A stretch of 64,000 nucleotides of DNA. Source: Pseudanabaena mucicola str. Chao 1806. Lineage in GTDB: Bacteria; Cyanobacteriota; Cyanobacteriia; Pseudanabaenales; Pseudanabaenaceae. This document shows positions 11,236 to 20,887 of the stretch, piece by piece. The stretch covers positions 651,001 to 715,000 of the forward strand of contig NZ_CP097329.1 in NCBI RefSeq assembly GCF_030323025.1. Direction: 5' to 3'. The position numbers were made by a program, and so were the translations under genes. The notes under the pieces were generated by a model. That model made no database searches and was not told the origin of the DNA. It was given only the letters and a program-made list of their open reading frames with translations. Positions within the stretch are counted from its first letter, which is position 1. Each line of letters starts with the position of its first letter.

Positions 11236-12181
11236 TCCTGATAATTTCTGGTCTATCTTCCATTTTGGTGATCTGATCAATGCCTATATTCCATTAATGC
11301 TTTGGACAGGTATGGGTTTGTTAATTTCCCGATTCGCTCCAATCAATACCTCTAAATTTCTTGGTGTTGGGCTCTATTGGGTGGGAGTCCCATTACAACT
11401 ATTTGTCCTTGCTAGACATACACAGTTTTCGGACACGCCATACATTCCCTATGTGGCGATCGCTGCTTTAGTGCTTAGTTGGTTATTAGCTCTAATCGGT
11501 TGGCAATTTGCCAAGCAGGAACATAGCGATCGCTCTAGTTTGGGCAGTTTCATTTTAGCGACGATGCTTGGTAATACAGGATTTGTGGGCTTGACGCTGA
11601 CCAATTCCTTAGCAAGTGCCAGCTATGCTGATTGGGCAGTGCTATATAGCATTGCCAGTAATGTAGCGGGAAATTATGGGATTGCCGTATTTATTGCCAG
11701 CTATTTTGGGAAGAGCGAGGTGAAGCCACCTTGGTGGAAATTGTTGCTCGATGTATCTACAGTACCGAGTTTATGGGCTTTTGCGATTGGTTGGTATACG
11801 CGCCCCATCGGTTTACCCGAAGCGATCGAGTCGGGGCTAGATGCTGGAGTTTGGGTGACGATCGCTTTTGCTCTCTCTCTAGTCGGTTTACGCCTTGGAA
11901 AAATCGAGAAATGGGAGAGTCTCAAGCCTGCGGCGATCGCGGCTTTTTTACGAGTGGCGATCATTCCGTTATTGATTGGTTTAGGCTCGACTGCTCTTGG
12001 CTTAAGACATGACCCGCGTTTAATTCTAACCTTAATGTCAGGAACTCCAACAGGGCTATCAGTATTAATTTTGGCAGAAGTATATGATCTTGATCGCGAT
12101 TTGCTTATTAGCACGATCGCCTTCTCATTCATTGGTTTATTTTTGATTTTGCCGATCTGGATTATCTGCTTTGGAACATAG
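11222..12181 (+). CDS. AEC (auxin efflux carrier) family permease
   Basis: This 319-aa protein has about ten membrane segments and the two-half repeat of the AEC/PIN-like family. The conserved run TMLGNTGFVGLTL (about residues 114-126) and the second-half LMSGTPTGLSVLILAEVYD are visible. Family members export or import small organic anions; the substrate is not deducible. It starts inside the 3' end of the amidase gene. Its natural downstream hairpin was separated from it by the IS1634 insertion that begins three bases after the stop codon (now at 30247-30282). Confidence 0.85.
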   Translation: MLLTNPDNFWSIFHFGDLINAYIPLMLWTGMGLLISRFAPINTSKFLGVGLYWVGVPLQLFVLARHTQFSDTPYIPYVAIAALVLSWLLALIGWQFAKQEHSDRSSLGSFILATMLGNTGFVGLTLTNSLASASYADWAVLYSIASNVAGNYGIAVFIASYFGKSEVKPPWWKLLLDVSTVPSLWAFAIGWYTRPIGLPEAIESGLDAGVWVTIAFALSLVGLRLGKIEKWESLKPAAIAAFLRVAIIPLLIGLGSTALGLRHDPRLILTLMSGTPTGLSVLILAEVYDLDRDLLISTIAFSFIGLFLILPIWIICFGT

Positions 12182-12183
12182 AA

Positions 12184-13296
12184 CCCACATTCCGCTCGTA
12201 ATGGAAGGGTAAAATAATTAGAGAAAAGCCAAAAAGAGGAGGCAGGTATTAATACAGAGATGAAAGTAACGAACCTAGAGCATCTAGGGATCGTGGCAGG
12301 AATCATCGACGAGATAAGAATCGAGGAAGAAATAAACAGGATCATCGGGAGAAGCTCAAGAGAAAAAGTAAGCGCAGGGGTAATCGTGAAAGCGATGCTA
12401 CTGAATGGATTAGGCTTTGTATCAGCGCCCCTGTATATGTTTAGTAAATTTTTTGAAGGAAAAGCAACCGAGCACTTATTGGGAAAAGGGATAACAGCCA
12501 AACAGATCAATGATGACCGCATCGGGAATGTACTGGATGACTTATATGAAGCAGGACTGAGTGAGACATTTTTAGGAATCAGTCTGAAAGCAGTAGCGAA
12601 ATACGATATCAAGGTAGAAACAGGACATATAGACTCAACCTCATTTCACGTAGATGGGGAATATGGCAGAGAGGAAGAAGGGAGTATCGAAATTACTCAT
12701 GGATATTCCCGAGACCATCGCCCCGACCTGAAGCAATTTATGATGAACCTGATCTGTGTAGGAGATGGAGACATCCCCGTAATGATGGAAGTGGCAAGTG
12801 GAAATCAAGCCGACAAAGCAAGATTTTCAGGGCTATTACAAGAATTCAAGGAACAGTGGACATTTGAGGGAATATGCGTAGGCGATGCAGCGTTATACAG
12901 TGAAGAAAATATAGTAGCAATGACAGGACTTAAATGGCTAACCAGAGTGCCATTGAGTATCAAAGCCGCAGGTGAATTAGTGGAAAGCACAACTGTCCTC
13001 CAAGAAAGTAAATTTAAGGGATACAGTACAGCCGAATCTGAGAGTGATTATGGTGGGGTAAGACAACGATGGATTTTAATTGATAGCCAAGCAAGGCGAA
13101 AATCAGACATCAAAAAGTTAGACAAAAAGCTTGAGCAAGTCCAGCAAAACTGTCAACAAGATTTACAAATTCTGGCGGGACAAGATTTTGCTTGTGCTGC
13201 CGACGCGATCGCTGCTGCTGAAAAATTATCAACCCAGATGAAATGGCATCAACTCGCAAATATTCAGACAGTAGAAAAACCACATTATGCGAAACG
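12184..13296 (+). pseudogene. IS1634-family transposase, N-terminal part (left half of split element)
   Basis: The reading frame begins with ATG 12260 and runs intact for about 345 codons until it meets the IS256 end. It shows the DUF4277-like N-terminus, then a DDE-type catalytic start VETGHIDSTSFHVDGEY and the later VGDAALYSEENI. It breaks off after HYAKR, a point at which relatives continue for some 200 residues. The C-terminal part lies at 29927-30210, and roughly 100 residues between the two are absent from the window, by comparison with my recollection of family length. Confidence 0.82.
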
Positions 13297-14623
13297 GAGA
13301 GTGTAAATTAAAGTGTGTAAAGTCTGGGATATATAGAGAGAGATGATCAAGACACACAATTACCAACAATAAAACCGATGAATATCCGCAAAGAATTGCT
13401 AGACGAATTGCTGCAAGAATGTAAAACACCACCCGACCTATTCGGAGAAGGAGGAATCCTGAAACAACTAACCACCGCACTGGTGGAACGAGCATTAGAA
13501 GCAGAATTATCAACGCATCTAGGGTACAAGAAGCACGAATCCAGACCAGAAGGACAAAGCAACAGTCGCAACGGCTATAGCCAGAAAAAAGTCCAAGGCG
13601 ACCTTGGCATAGCCGAAATTGCAGTACCACGCGATCGCCAAGGCAAGTTTGAACCACAGATGGTAAAGAAAGGGCAAAGCCGCTTGTCAGGACTAGACGA
13701 GAAGATCATTGCCCTATATGCCAGAGGGATGAGTGTCAGGGATATCCAGTCCCAGTTGCAAGAAATGTATGGTGTCGAGGTATCACCGACCCTGATTTCC
13801 AATGTCACTGATGAAGTGATCGATGAGGTGAAACAATGGCAAAACCGTCCCCTTGATGCGGTTTATCCAATTGTATTTCTGGACTGTCTAGTCATCAAAG
13901 TGCGAGACAATGGCAGGGTGATTAACAAGTCCCTGTACTTTGCCTTGGCGGTGAATATGGACGGATACAAGGAATTATTGGGTATGTGGATTTCACCGAA
14001 TGAGGGTGCAAAATTCTGGTTATCGGTACTCACCGAAATTCGTAACCGTGGGGTCAAAGATATTTTGATTGCTTGCGTTGACGGTTTGACTGGTTTTCCC
14101 AATGCTATCGAAACGGTATTTCCTAAAACGCAGGTGCAGTTGTGCATTGTCCACATGGTCAGAAACTCGGTTGCTTTTGTACCTTGGCAACAGCGTAAGC
14201 AGGTTTGTGCCGACCTCAAGGCGATTTATGCGGCGACGACGGAATCGGAGGCGGAGTTTAACCTTGAACTCTTTGCTGAAAAATGGGACAAACTATATCC
14301 CTCGATCTCCAAATCTTGGCGCAGTCATTGGGCGAACATTATCCCCTTCTTTGCGTTTCCTCTTGAGATTCGCAGGGCAATTTATACGACTAATGCGATT
14401 GAGTCGATGAATAGCAGTTTGCGGAAGGTGATTAAGTCTCAGCAGATTTTTCCGACCGATGAGGCTGCTTTCAAGCTGGTTTACTTGGCTATGCGGAATA
14501 TTTCTAAGAAATGGACTATGCCCATTCGCGATTGGAAACCTGCTCTCAATCGCTTTGCGATCCTCTTCGAGGATCGTCTCCATCTCTAGCTTCTAGACTT
14601 TACACATTTTACTTGACAGTCTC
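13297..14623 (+). mobile_element. IS256-family insertion sequence, copy A
   Basis: A 1327-bp element with imperfect inverted ends: left GAGAGTGTAAATTAAAGTG and right (reverse complement) GAGACTGTCAAGTAAAATG, both continuing into TGTAAAGTC. It is nearly identical to copy B at 28600-29926, in the same orientation. No target duplication flanks it. Confidence 0.88.
13378..14589 (+). CDS. IS256-family transposase (Transposase_mut), copy A
   Basis: This 403-aa DDE transposase is complete. Catalytic regions are visible: Asp in [10 protein letters not shown], Asp in [14 protein letters not shown], and Glu in [15 protein letters not shown], the signature of mutator/IS256 enzymes. It differs from copy B at about nine residues clustered around positions 90-145 and the C-terminus (FEDRLHL versus EEDRLHL). 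Both copies look intact and potentially active. Confidence 0.93.
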   Translation: MNIRKELLDELLQECKTPPDLFGEGGILKQLTTALVERALEAELSTHLGYKKHESRPEGQSNSRNGYSQKKVQGDLGIAEIAVPRDRQGKFEPQMVKKGQSRLSGLDEKIIALYARGMSVRDIQSQLQEMYGVEVSPTLISNVTDEVIDEVKQWQNRPLDAVYPIVFLDCLVIKVRDNGRVINKSLYFALAVNMDGYKELLGMWISPNEGAKFWLSVLTEIRNRGVKDILIACVDGLTGFPNAIETVFPKTQVQLCIVHMVRNSVAFVPWQQRKQVCADLKAIYAATTESEAEFNLELFAEKWDKLYPSISKSWRSHWANIIPFFAFPLEIRRAIYTTNAIESMNSSLRKVIKSQQIFPTDEAAFKLVYLAMRNISKKWTMPIRDWKPALNRFAILFEDRLHL

Positions 14624-15076
14624 CAGATAGGAGTTGCCAAAACTGATGGAATCAGCGCTTTACCCTCAGAAAAATCAGCAGATTTTGAGCGACGTTATCA
14701 GGAACTAATTGACCAAGGACTTAAAGCTAATCCGCCGCCTCCCATAGATCCAGATATCCCACCAAGGAAAGGTCGTCTTAAACAAAGTCCAGCCAAGAAC
14801 TTACTCGACCGTCTTCAAAAAAATCAATCGGCTGTTTTAGCTTTTATGTATGATTTTCGTGTTCCTTTTGATAACAATCAGGCGGAACGTGATTTACGTA
14901 TGATGAAACTCAAACAGAAAGTATCTGGCACTTTTCGCTCTCTTGAGGGCGCTCAAATGTTCTGTCGCATTCGTGGCTATATTTCGACTCTCAGAAAGCA
15001 AGGTGTTAATGTTCTGGAGTCTCTCAAACAAGTGTTTCTTGGAAACCATTTCTTCCCAAATCTCCAGCCTGAGTAG
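14624..15076 (+). pseudogene. IS66-family transposase, C-terminal remnant
   Basis: An open frame enters directly from the right end of IS256 copy A and runs about 150 codons to a stop at 15076. It contains the diagnostic IS66 C-terminal signature [20 protein letters not shown] followed by VSGTFRS and a final helix. The N-terminal two-thirds of the enzyme is missing. The break coincides with the IS256 border, so the IS256 (or recombination at it) removed the rest. Confidence 0.88.
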
Positions 15077-15089
15077 TTACGGTTAAAGT

Positions 15090-16229
15090 ATGAAATGGAA
15101 GCGAGTGAATTTAATCAGTATTTTGGCGATCGACATGATTGTCTTATTCGCCTTGCCAGCGATCGCCAATGCACCACCACCACCACCAATGAATTGGTTT
15201 CTGCTTTCTTATTCAACAAGCCAACCAACATTGCAAGGTTTACAGATAGCGGAATGTAATACGGCAACCTGTGAGCAACCAACCTTATTTATTCAATATG
15301 GTGAATGTTTTGCTACAGGCTGTCTTAAACCCAATGCTAAAACTTCCCAAATTGCCAAAGACTATCGCTTTGACTGCGCTGACAATCGTTGCTTATTGAT
15401 TGAAGTTAATACTTTCCCCATCGATCAGCCTGAAACTCAAGAGCAGTCAAAAGAGCAAACAAATAACATATGGTTTCGGCTGATTGGACAGTTCTCCGAT
15501 CGCTTGCGGCTCAGTTCTCCTATGTTCAAACCCCAAACAAAGAATGCATCTTTTTCATATAGTGCATTTTGGCAAGTCCTAGTTACCAAAGACTCTCTAC
15601 AGTTAGGTCCAGAAGAGGATAGGCAGTTATATTTTATTTTCACACCTCTTCAAGAATACACACGTCAGATGTTCTACTCTGGCTGGCTTTTGACCATCAC
15701 TTCTGAGGTATTGATTGCTTCAATTTTTCTGTGGTGGCGCAAAGTCTCTCGCCAGATTATTGTGAGAACATTAGTAGCGATCGCGATGGTTAATTTATTT
15801 AGCTATCCCGTTGTTTGGTCATTTTTCACATCCTTAGAACCATTCCAAATTCTCTTAACAAGATATTTAGGGATTAGCTCTTTAGTTGTGGCACTTGTTT
15901 ATGGGTTGATTATGTATGGCAGACGTAGTGCTTCTTCTAAAAAAATTATCTTCACTTCTTTACTTGCTTTTGTCTTGCTGAATATCGCTGGTGGTTTTAT
16001 TGCCCTCTGGTTTGGTTATGGGAATAGGCTCCCTATCGCCCAAGGAATTCCTTATCGTTGGACAATGCCAATCTCTGAGGTCTTTGCCGTAGTTTATGAA
16101 GCATGGTTGATCGCCACATTAAGCCTTGGGCAATTGTCGCTAAAGCAGTCTGGAGTTCTCAGTTTACTGACCAATGTAACCAGCTTGGTTTTGGGATTGA
16201 TAATTTTTGGAACCAGTCTTTTTACTTAG
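15090..16229 (+). CDS. Uncharacterised membrane protein with a secreted domain bearing three CX4C pairs
   Basis: I do not recognise a named family for this 379-aa protein. A signal peptide (about 1-27) is followed by a Pro run and an extracytoplasmic domain of about 160 residues containing exactly six early cysteines, spaced CX4C three times (56/61, 73/78, 96/101). Such pairs could be disulphides or metal ligands. The second half (about 195-379) has five or six hydrophobic segments. The gene ends 8 bp from the convergent stop of cobN and lies inside the IS256-bounded segment. A link with cobalt or cobalamin metabolism is only suggested by position. Confidence 0.72.
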   Translation: MKWKRVNLISILAIDMIVLFALPAIANAPPPPPMNWFLLSYSTSQPTLQGLQIAECNTATCEQPTLFIQYGECFATGCLKPNAKTSQIAKDYRFDCADNRCLLIEVNTFPIDQPETQEQSKEQTNNIWFRLIGQFSDRLRLSSPMFKPQTKNASFSYSAFWQVLVTKDSLQLGPEEDRQLYFIFTPLQEYTRQMFYSGWLLTITSEVLIASIFLWWRKVSRQIIVRTLVAIAMVNLFSYPVVWSFFTSLEPFQILLTRYLGISSLVVALVYGLIMYGRRSASSKKIIFTSLLAFVLLNIAGGFIALWFGYGNRLPIAQGIPYRWTMPISEVFAVVYEAWLIATLSLGQLSLKQSGVLSLLTNVTSLVLGLIIFGTSLFT

Positions 16230-16237
16230 CTTCTATG

Positions 16238-19200
16238 CTAGGTTTGTGATTCGATCGCACCTTCAGCATCATTGGCGATCGCCTTTAAGCGATCCAACAT
16301 ATCCGCAGTCACATCTTGCCACATCCCACGCTGATTCGCTTCTAGCAGACGTTCTGACATATCTCGTAATGCCCAAGGATTGCTAGATTTAATGAAATTC
16401 TGAACTTCAGGATTAAAAATGTATGCCTCCGCAACACCCTCATACATGAAGTCGGAAACACAGTTAGTCGTAGCATCATAGGCAAATAAATAATCAAGGG
16501 TTGCCGACATCTCGAAAGCGCCTTTGTAACCGTGACGCATTGCCCCTGATATCCATTTGGGATTAACCACGCGCGATCGATACACTCGTGCAATCTCTTC
16601 GCTCAACTTGCGAACCTTGGGCTGAGCCATCCGTGAATTATCACCAAAGTAAACCTCTGGAGCATTACCAGACATGGATTTGATCGCGGCAGTCATCCCA
16701 CCTTGAAATTGATAATAATCATCGGAATCGAGAATGTCATGCTCCCGATTATCCTGATTTTGTAGCACGATTTGCATATTACTGAGCCGTTGATTAAAAG
16801 CTTCAGGAGCAGATTTGCCTTCGGATTTGCTGGTGTAGGCGTAGGCACTCCAATTGATATAGGCACGCGCTAAATCCTGCTCATTTTCCCAGTTTTGCGA
16901 CTCGATTAAACCCTGCAAACCTGCACCATAGGCACTTGGTTTGGAGCCAAATACACGATAACGCGATCGCTCTTGGGCTTGTTCTAATGTTAATCCTTCT
17001 CTTTGCCACTGTGCGGATTCGGTTTGAACTTTTGCCGCTAAGGGATTCTGATCAGCAGGTTCATCAAGATTTGCCACAGCATTCACCGCACTATCAAATA
17101 GATCGATGAGATTGGGGAACGCATCGCGAAAGAAGCCTGAAATCCTCAAGGTGACATCCACACGGGGACGACCGAGGATCGATAAAGGCAAAATCTCAAA
17201 ATCAATCACGCGCCGCGATACGCCATCCCAAACAGGTTGCACTCCCAATAAAGCCAGTGCTTCGGCAAGGTCATCGCCACCCGTTCGCATTGTCGAAGTT
17301 CCCCAAATTGATAGCCCTAGAGTTTGCGGATATTCACCATGTTCTTGAGTATAGGTTTCGATCAATACATCCGCAGCTTTGCGCCCAATATCCCAAGCCG
17401 TTTCCGTCGGTACGGCGCGAATATCAACAGAATAGAAATTTCGTCCTGTGGGTAATACTTCGGGTCTGCCCCTTGTCGGCGCACCTGATGCGCCGCTAGG
17501 AACATATTCACCATTAAGTCCGCGTAGGAGATTGGTAATTTCTTGTTTGGTTTTGTGGAGAGATGGCAAAAGGCGATCGCGAATCCATGTTAATTCTGTC
17601 TGAATCGCAAGACACTCATCTCCCAGCCCCTTCTCCCATGAGGGGAGAAGGGGAGCAATATTGATTTTCTTGTCCTCCTCTCCTCTCTTGGGAGAGGGGC
17701 TAGGGGTGAGGGTATCCACCAAATTCGCTGCATATTCCTCTATAACTTCCACCGCATCGCCAATAATCCGACAATTTGCTAAACGCGGATGCGAACTAGC
17801 TGGCAGTGACTCGCCTAAATTCGCAGTCAATGGATCGAAATCTAAACCCCAATCCTGCGCGATCGCTCGCGTTAAGCCCAAACGATTAGCCGTCGGATTA
17901 CGAGCGATCGCTACGACCAAATCTCTTAACTGCCGACCTTCTGGGCATTGACCAAAAATATGCAAACCGTCACGGATTTGTGCCTCCTTAATCTCGCAAA
18001 GATAACCATCGGCTGTCGTAAGAATTGTATTCAGCGAATCCTCTAAACGATCTAGGGAAACTCCTAGATCATGGTAGAGATTTTCCTGTTTGATGGTTTC
18101 GATGAGCCGATCGCGAATCATGCCCAAACGTGACGGATCGAGGGTTTCTGCTTCGTAATATTCATCAATCAAGCCTTCTAATTGTTGCAAACCACCATAC
18201 AACTCAGCGCGAGTCATTGGCGGCGTAAGATGATCGAGAATCACTGCTTGCGATCGCCTTTTTGCCTGAGAACCTTCCCCGGGGTCATTGACAATAAAGG
18301 GATAAAAATGCGGTATTGCACCAAACGCGGCTTCAGGATAGCAATTTTCCGATAGAGCTACGCTTTTTCCCGGGAGCCATTCTAGATTGCCATGTTTGCC
18401 GATATGGGCGATCGCATGGGCATTAAACTTGTCGCGAACCCAATGATAGAAAGCCATATAGTCATGGGTTGGCTCTAGATCGGGCGCATGATAATTGAGC
18501 GTAGGATCGAGATCGTAGCCCCGTGATGGCTGAATCCCGACAAAAATATTACCAAACTGACAACCAGCGATCGCAAATTCTTTCTCGCACTTCGGGTGAT
18601 TCCATCTTGACTGGATTCCATTTTGGACAGGCTCAGGCAAATTCTGGAAATAGTTTTGATAATCTCCTAAAGATAGTGATTGATAGACCTGACGCATTCC
18701 AAAGGATTCGCGATCGTTGGTTACACCTGTAGTTAATAACTTCATTAATTCATCGCTAGTTTCAGGAATCTCACCAACGCTATAGCCTGAAATTCGCAAA
18801 GCCTTAAGAATCTCTAAACAACTGGCTGGCGTATCTAAACCGACTCCATTCGCTAATCTGCCATCACGATTAGGATAGTTGGCAAGGATTAGGGCAATTT
18901 TGCGATCACCTACATCCGTATGCTTTAGCTGTATCCATTTCACCGCCAGATCTGCCACAAAATTGATGCGCGATCGCACAGGTTCATAGGTTAATACTTC
19001 CGTTTGCAAAGCGAGATTTTGCCCCTGCATCGCTTTAAAAGAGACTGCCCTTGTAATAATTCTGCCATCGACTTCAGGTAACACTACATTCATCGCCATA
19101 TCGCGAGGATTTAATCCCTGTGTGCCATTTGCCCAAGTTTTCTTCAGCCCACCACTAAAAATTACCTGAAATACAGGCACATTCAAAGCTTCCCAAAGAT

Positions 19201-20074
19201 CAACTTGTGGCGTATCCGTTTTTAAACTTGCCAAAGAGAAGCTAGTCGTATTCAAGATTAAATCTACCTTTTGCCCTGATTCAGGCAAGCAATAACGAAT
19301 TAATTCCGCTTGTACATCGGGTTCCTTTAAGGATGAAACATAAATAGGTAAAGGTGTAAGATTGCGCTCAGTTAAGGCTTTACATAAGGCTGCGATCGCC
19401 CCAGTATTTCCTGATAAATAATGAGCGCGATAAAAAAGAATCGCCACTAATCCGAGATCCCCCTCAATCCCCCTTAAAAAGGGGGAAGAAGAAAATTCTC
19501 CCCCCTTTCTCAAGGGGGGCTGGGGGGGATCAAATATCCCAATCCGAGGCACTGGCTGTGGAAGTTCATATGCTGAAGCAATATCTAAAAATTCCTTCGC
19601 AACAAACTTCAATAAATTCTGATAGTTCTCAATCCCTGCTTCAATAAAATATTGCCAAGTCTGATTTACCAAAGTTAGCGAAGTTGTGGAATGGCTCGTT
19701 AAACTCGGATCGGGGCGCTCATCCCCCGGTAATACGATCAAGACTGAGCCCGTATTTGCCACAGTTTCCTTAACCACCTCTAAGCCATAGCTCCAGTAAG
19801 ACTGTCCCCCAATTAATCGCACAATAATTACTTTGGCTTGCTGTAAAACCTCTTCGGCGTAGGTATCGATCGCAATTTGTTGCTGCAATTGCAAGACATT
19901 CACCACCCGAATTTGCGGAAAATCTTCAGGCAAGTTCGCAGTAGCCGCCGCAAGGGTTTGGATATCCGTATCCGCAGCAGTAATGATCACAATTGGTGCA
20001 GGTTGCTGATCAACAAAAATTACGCTGTCGGTGGACTGGTTCCAGCCCCCTGAAATAGTGGCAATACGATGCAT
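16238..20074 (-). CDS. cobN: Cobaltochelatase subunit CobN
   Basis: The large subunit of the ATP-dependent cobaltochelatase, inserting cobalt into hydrogenobyrinate a,c-diamide in aerobic cobalamin synthesis. At 1278 aa from the ATG at 20074 (MHRIATISGGWNQ) it has normal CobN length. The conserved blocks HIGKHGNLEWLPGK, GSQAKRRSQAVILDHLTPP, SGAPTRGRPEVLPTGRNFYS and SIWGTSTMRTGGDDLAEAL are visible. I rejected a longer frame to 20137 because it only reads through a palindromic repeat. Two palindromic repeat insertions sit in frame (about residues 181-207 and 788-818), each where relatives have none. No cobalamin riboswitch is seen upstream. It could also be a CobN/ChlH-like paralogue, but the sequence fits CobN best. 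Confidence 0.9.
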   Translation of the reverse strand: MHRIATISGGWNQSTDSVIFVDQQPAPIVIITAADTDIQTLAAATANLPEDFPQIRVVNVLQLQQQIAIDTYAEEVLQQAKVIIVRLIGGQSYWSYGLEVVKETVANTGSVLIVLPGDERPDPSLTSHSTTSLTLVNQTWQYFIEAGIENYQNLLKFVAKEFLDIASAYELPQPVPRIGIFDPPQPPLRKGGEFSSSPFLRGIEGDLGLVAILFYRAHYLSGNTGAIAALCKALTERNLTPLPIYVSSLKEPDVQAELIRYCLPESGQKVDLILNTTSFSLASLKTDTPQVDLWEALNVPVFQVIFSGGLKKTWANGTQGLNPRDMAMNVVLPEVDGRIITRAVSFKAMQGQNLALQTEVLTYEPVRSRINFVADLAVKWIQLKHTDVGDRKIALILANYPNRDGRLANGVGLDTPASCLEILKALRISGYSVGEIPETSDELMKLLTTGVTNDRESFGMRQVYQSLSLGDYQNYFQNLPEPVQNGIQSRWNHPKCEKEFAIAGCQFGNIFVGIQPSRGYDLDPTLNYHAPDLEPTHDYMAFYHWVRDKFNAHAIAHIGKHGNLEWLPGKSVALSENCYPEAAFGAIPHFYPFIVNDPGEGSQAKRRSQAVILDHLTPPMTRAELYGGLQQLEGLIDEYYEAETLDPSRLGMIRDRLIETIKQENLYHDLGVSLDRLEDSLNTILTTADGYLCEIKEAQIRDGLHIFGQCPEGRQLRDLVVAIARNPTANRLGLTRAIAQDWGLDFDPLTANLGESLPASSHPRLANCRIIGDAVEVIEEYAANLVDTLTPSPSPKRGEEDKKINIAPLLPSWEKGLGDECLAIQTELTWIRDRLLPSLHKTKQEITNLLRGLNGEYVPSGASGAPTRGRPEVLPTGRNFYSVDIRAVPTETAWDIGRKAADVLIETYTQEHGEYPQTLGLSIWGTSTMRTGGDDLAEALALLGVQPVWDGVSRRVIDFEILPLSILGRPRVDVTLRISGFFRDAFPNLIDLFDSAVNAVANLDEPADQNPLAAKVQTESAQWQREGLTLEQAQERSRYRVFGSKPSAYGAGLQGLIESQNWENEQDLARAYINWSAYAYTSKSEGKSAPEAFNQRLSNMQIVLQNQDNREHDILDSDDYYQFQGGMTAAIKSMSGNAPEVYFGDNSRMAQPKVRKLSEEIARVYRSRVVNPKWISGAMRHGYKGAFEMSATLDYLFAYDATTNCVSDFMYEGVAEAYIFNPEVQNFIKSSNPWALRDMSERLLEANQRGMWQDVTADMLDRLKAIANDAEGAIESQT
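17620..17713. repeat. Palindromic repeat inserted in frame in cobN (family 6, copy a)
   Basis: Two hairpins (TTCTCCCATGAGGGGAGAA and CTCTCTTGGGAGAG) are joined by a short spacer and end in GGGGCTAGGGGTGAGGG. In the cobN frame this encodes LTPSPSPKRGEED and then LLPSWEKGLGDE, low-complexity text foreign to CobN. A similar intergenic copy lies at 40270-40353, and a shorter in-gene copy is at 38297-38338. Confidence 0.85.
19455..19531. repeat. Second palindromic repeat inserted in frame in cobN
   Basis: CCCCCTTAAAAAGGGGG and CCCCCTTTCTCAAGGGGGG form paired hairpins. They encode FDPPQPPLRKGGEF and SPFLRGIEGDLG at residues 181-207, between the conserved VPRIGI and ILFYRAHYLSGN blocks of CobN. This family differs in sequence from the copy at 17620-17713. 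Confidence 0.85.
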
Positions 20075-20100
20075 TAGCGATCCAAATATATTTAGCAAGT

Positions 20101-20155
20101 ATAGAGCAGGATAGAGTTGCGGCGCGAAGTGTCGCAACTCTATCCTGTTCTATAC
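20101..20155. repeat. Palindromic repeat upstream of cobN
   Basis: Arms ATAGAGCAGGATAGAGTTGC and the reverse complement surround a GGCGCGAAGT loop. It fills the gap between the cobN start and the Uma2 stop and accounts for the spurious N-terminal extension of the cobN frame. Confidence 0.7.
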
Positions 20156-20163
20156 CATTATGA

Positions 20164-20736
20164 CTAAAAGGCGACATCTTCATACAGATCTGTAAATTTA
20201 CCTTCAAAGTTAATACTCGTTAATTGGAAGTTGTCCTCTTCTCCCGCATAGGACTTTAAAACCCAAAGCCCTTCGGCATTACGTCGAAAGCAGTCAAGAC
20301 GATAGCGGCTTGTATTGACCAAAACATATTCTTCGAGGGTTTCTATTTGTTGATAATCTGCAAATTTATCACCACGATCAAAGGCTTCTGTCGATTTAGA
20401 TAGAACTTCGATAATCAGTTTGGGAAAGCTTTTATAATTGGGGGTTTGCGTATCTCTGGGGTCGCAAGTCACCATCACATCAGGATAGTAAAATTGCCGC
20501 AGGGATTCAATTTTTGCTTTCATGTCGGACATATAAACGCGACATTTTGAGCTTCGTAAGTGGTTACGAATCAAAAAAGCCATGTTTAAAGATATCGTCA
20601 CATGGGGATCGTTTGCTCCAGCCATCGCATACACATATCCATCGATATATTCATGCTTGATGTCGCTTTGTTCTTCCATCTCCAGATATTCGTCTGGGGT
20701 TAGGTAGACAAAATCAACTTGAGGATTAGCAATCAT
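20164..20736 (-). CDS. Uma2 family endonuclease (DUF820)
   Basis: This 190-aa PD-(D/E)XK-fold protein is of the cyanobacteria-expanded Uma2 family. The N-terminal LTPDEYLEMEE, then HEYIDGYVYAMAGA and the catalytic region FYYPDVMVTCD followed by PKLIIEVLSKSTEAFDRGDK carry the expected Asp, Glu and Lys. Members are abundant, usually single-gene and of unclear function, and some travel with IS elements. It lies in a same-strand run of toxin-antitoxin-type genes. Start at ATG 20736. Confidence 0.9.
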   Translation of the reverse strand: MIANPQVDFVYLTPDEYLEMEEQSDIKHEYIDGYVYAMAGANDPHVTISLNMAFLIRNHLRSSKCRVYMSDMKAKIESLRQFYYPDVMVTCDPRDTQTPNYKSFPKLIIEVLSKSTEAFDRGDKFADYQQIETLEEYVLVNTSRYRLDCFRRNAEGLWVLKSYAGEEDNFQLTSINFEGKFTDLYEDVAF

Positions 20737-20777
20737 AGTTTTATCGTTTGTGATTGTTTATCTAAAGATTAGCGTGA

Positions 20778-20834
20778 TTAGGAGCGTGATGCGTTCGCGT
20801 TCTCGACAAGTGCATCGACTATTTGAGTATTCAT
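20778..20834 (-). other. 18-codon mini-ORF with a strong ribosome-binding site; its first 24 bases are repeated at 22193
   Basis: ATG at 20834 is preceded by AGAGGAAA at good spacing and encodes MNTQIVDALVENANASRS. The same opening (one mismatch in 24 bp) recurs immediately after the NB-ARC gene stop at 22193-22217, where it stops after nine codons. These look like 5' stubs of a deleted gene family, possibly a small antitoxin. Translation is unproven. Confidence 0.35.
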
Positions 20835-20887
20835 TGTATGTTTCCTCTAAAGGGAATATGACTTTGTAAATTAAATCCTCAATTATT

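Noticed and set aside
11701-12612. 303-codon minus-strand ORF opposite the AEC permease and IS1634 start
   Set aside because: It spans two unrelated DNA segments joined by an IS insertion and is the antisense of convincing membrane-protein and transposase codons.
20075-20137. Longer N-terminus for CobN
   Set aside because: The extra 21 residues come from a palindromic intergenic repeat; the conserved CobN start is MHRIATISGGW at 20074.
20075-20163. Cobalamin riboswitch upstream of cobN
   Set aside because: The short leader contains only a palindromic repeat; no B12-box-like conserved sequence was seen.
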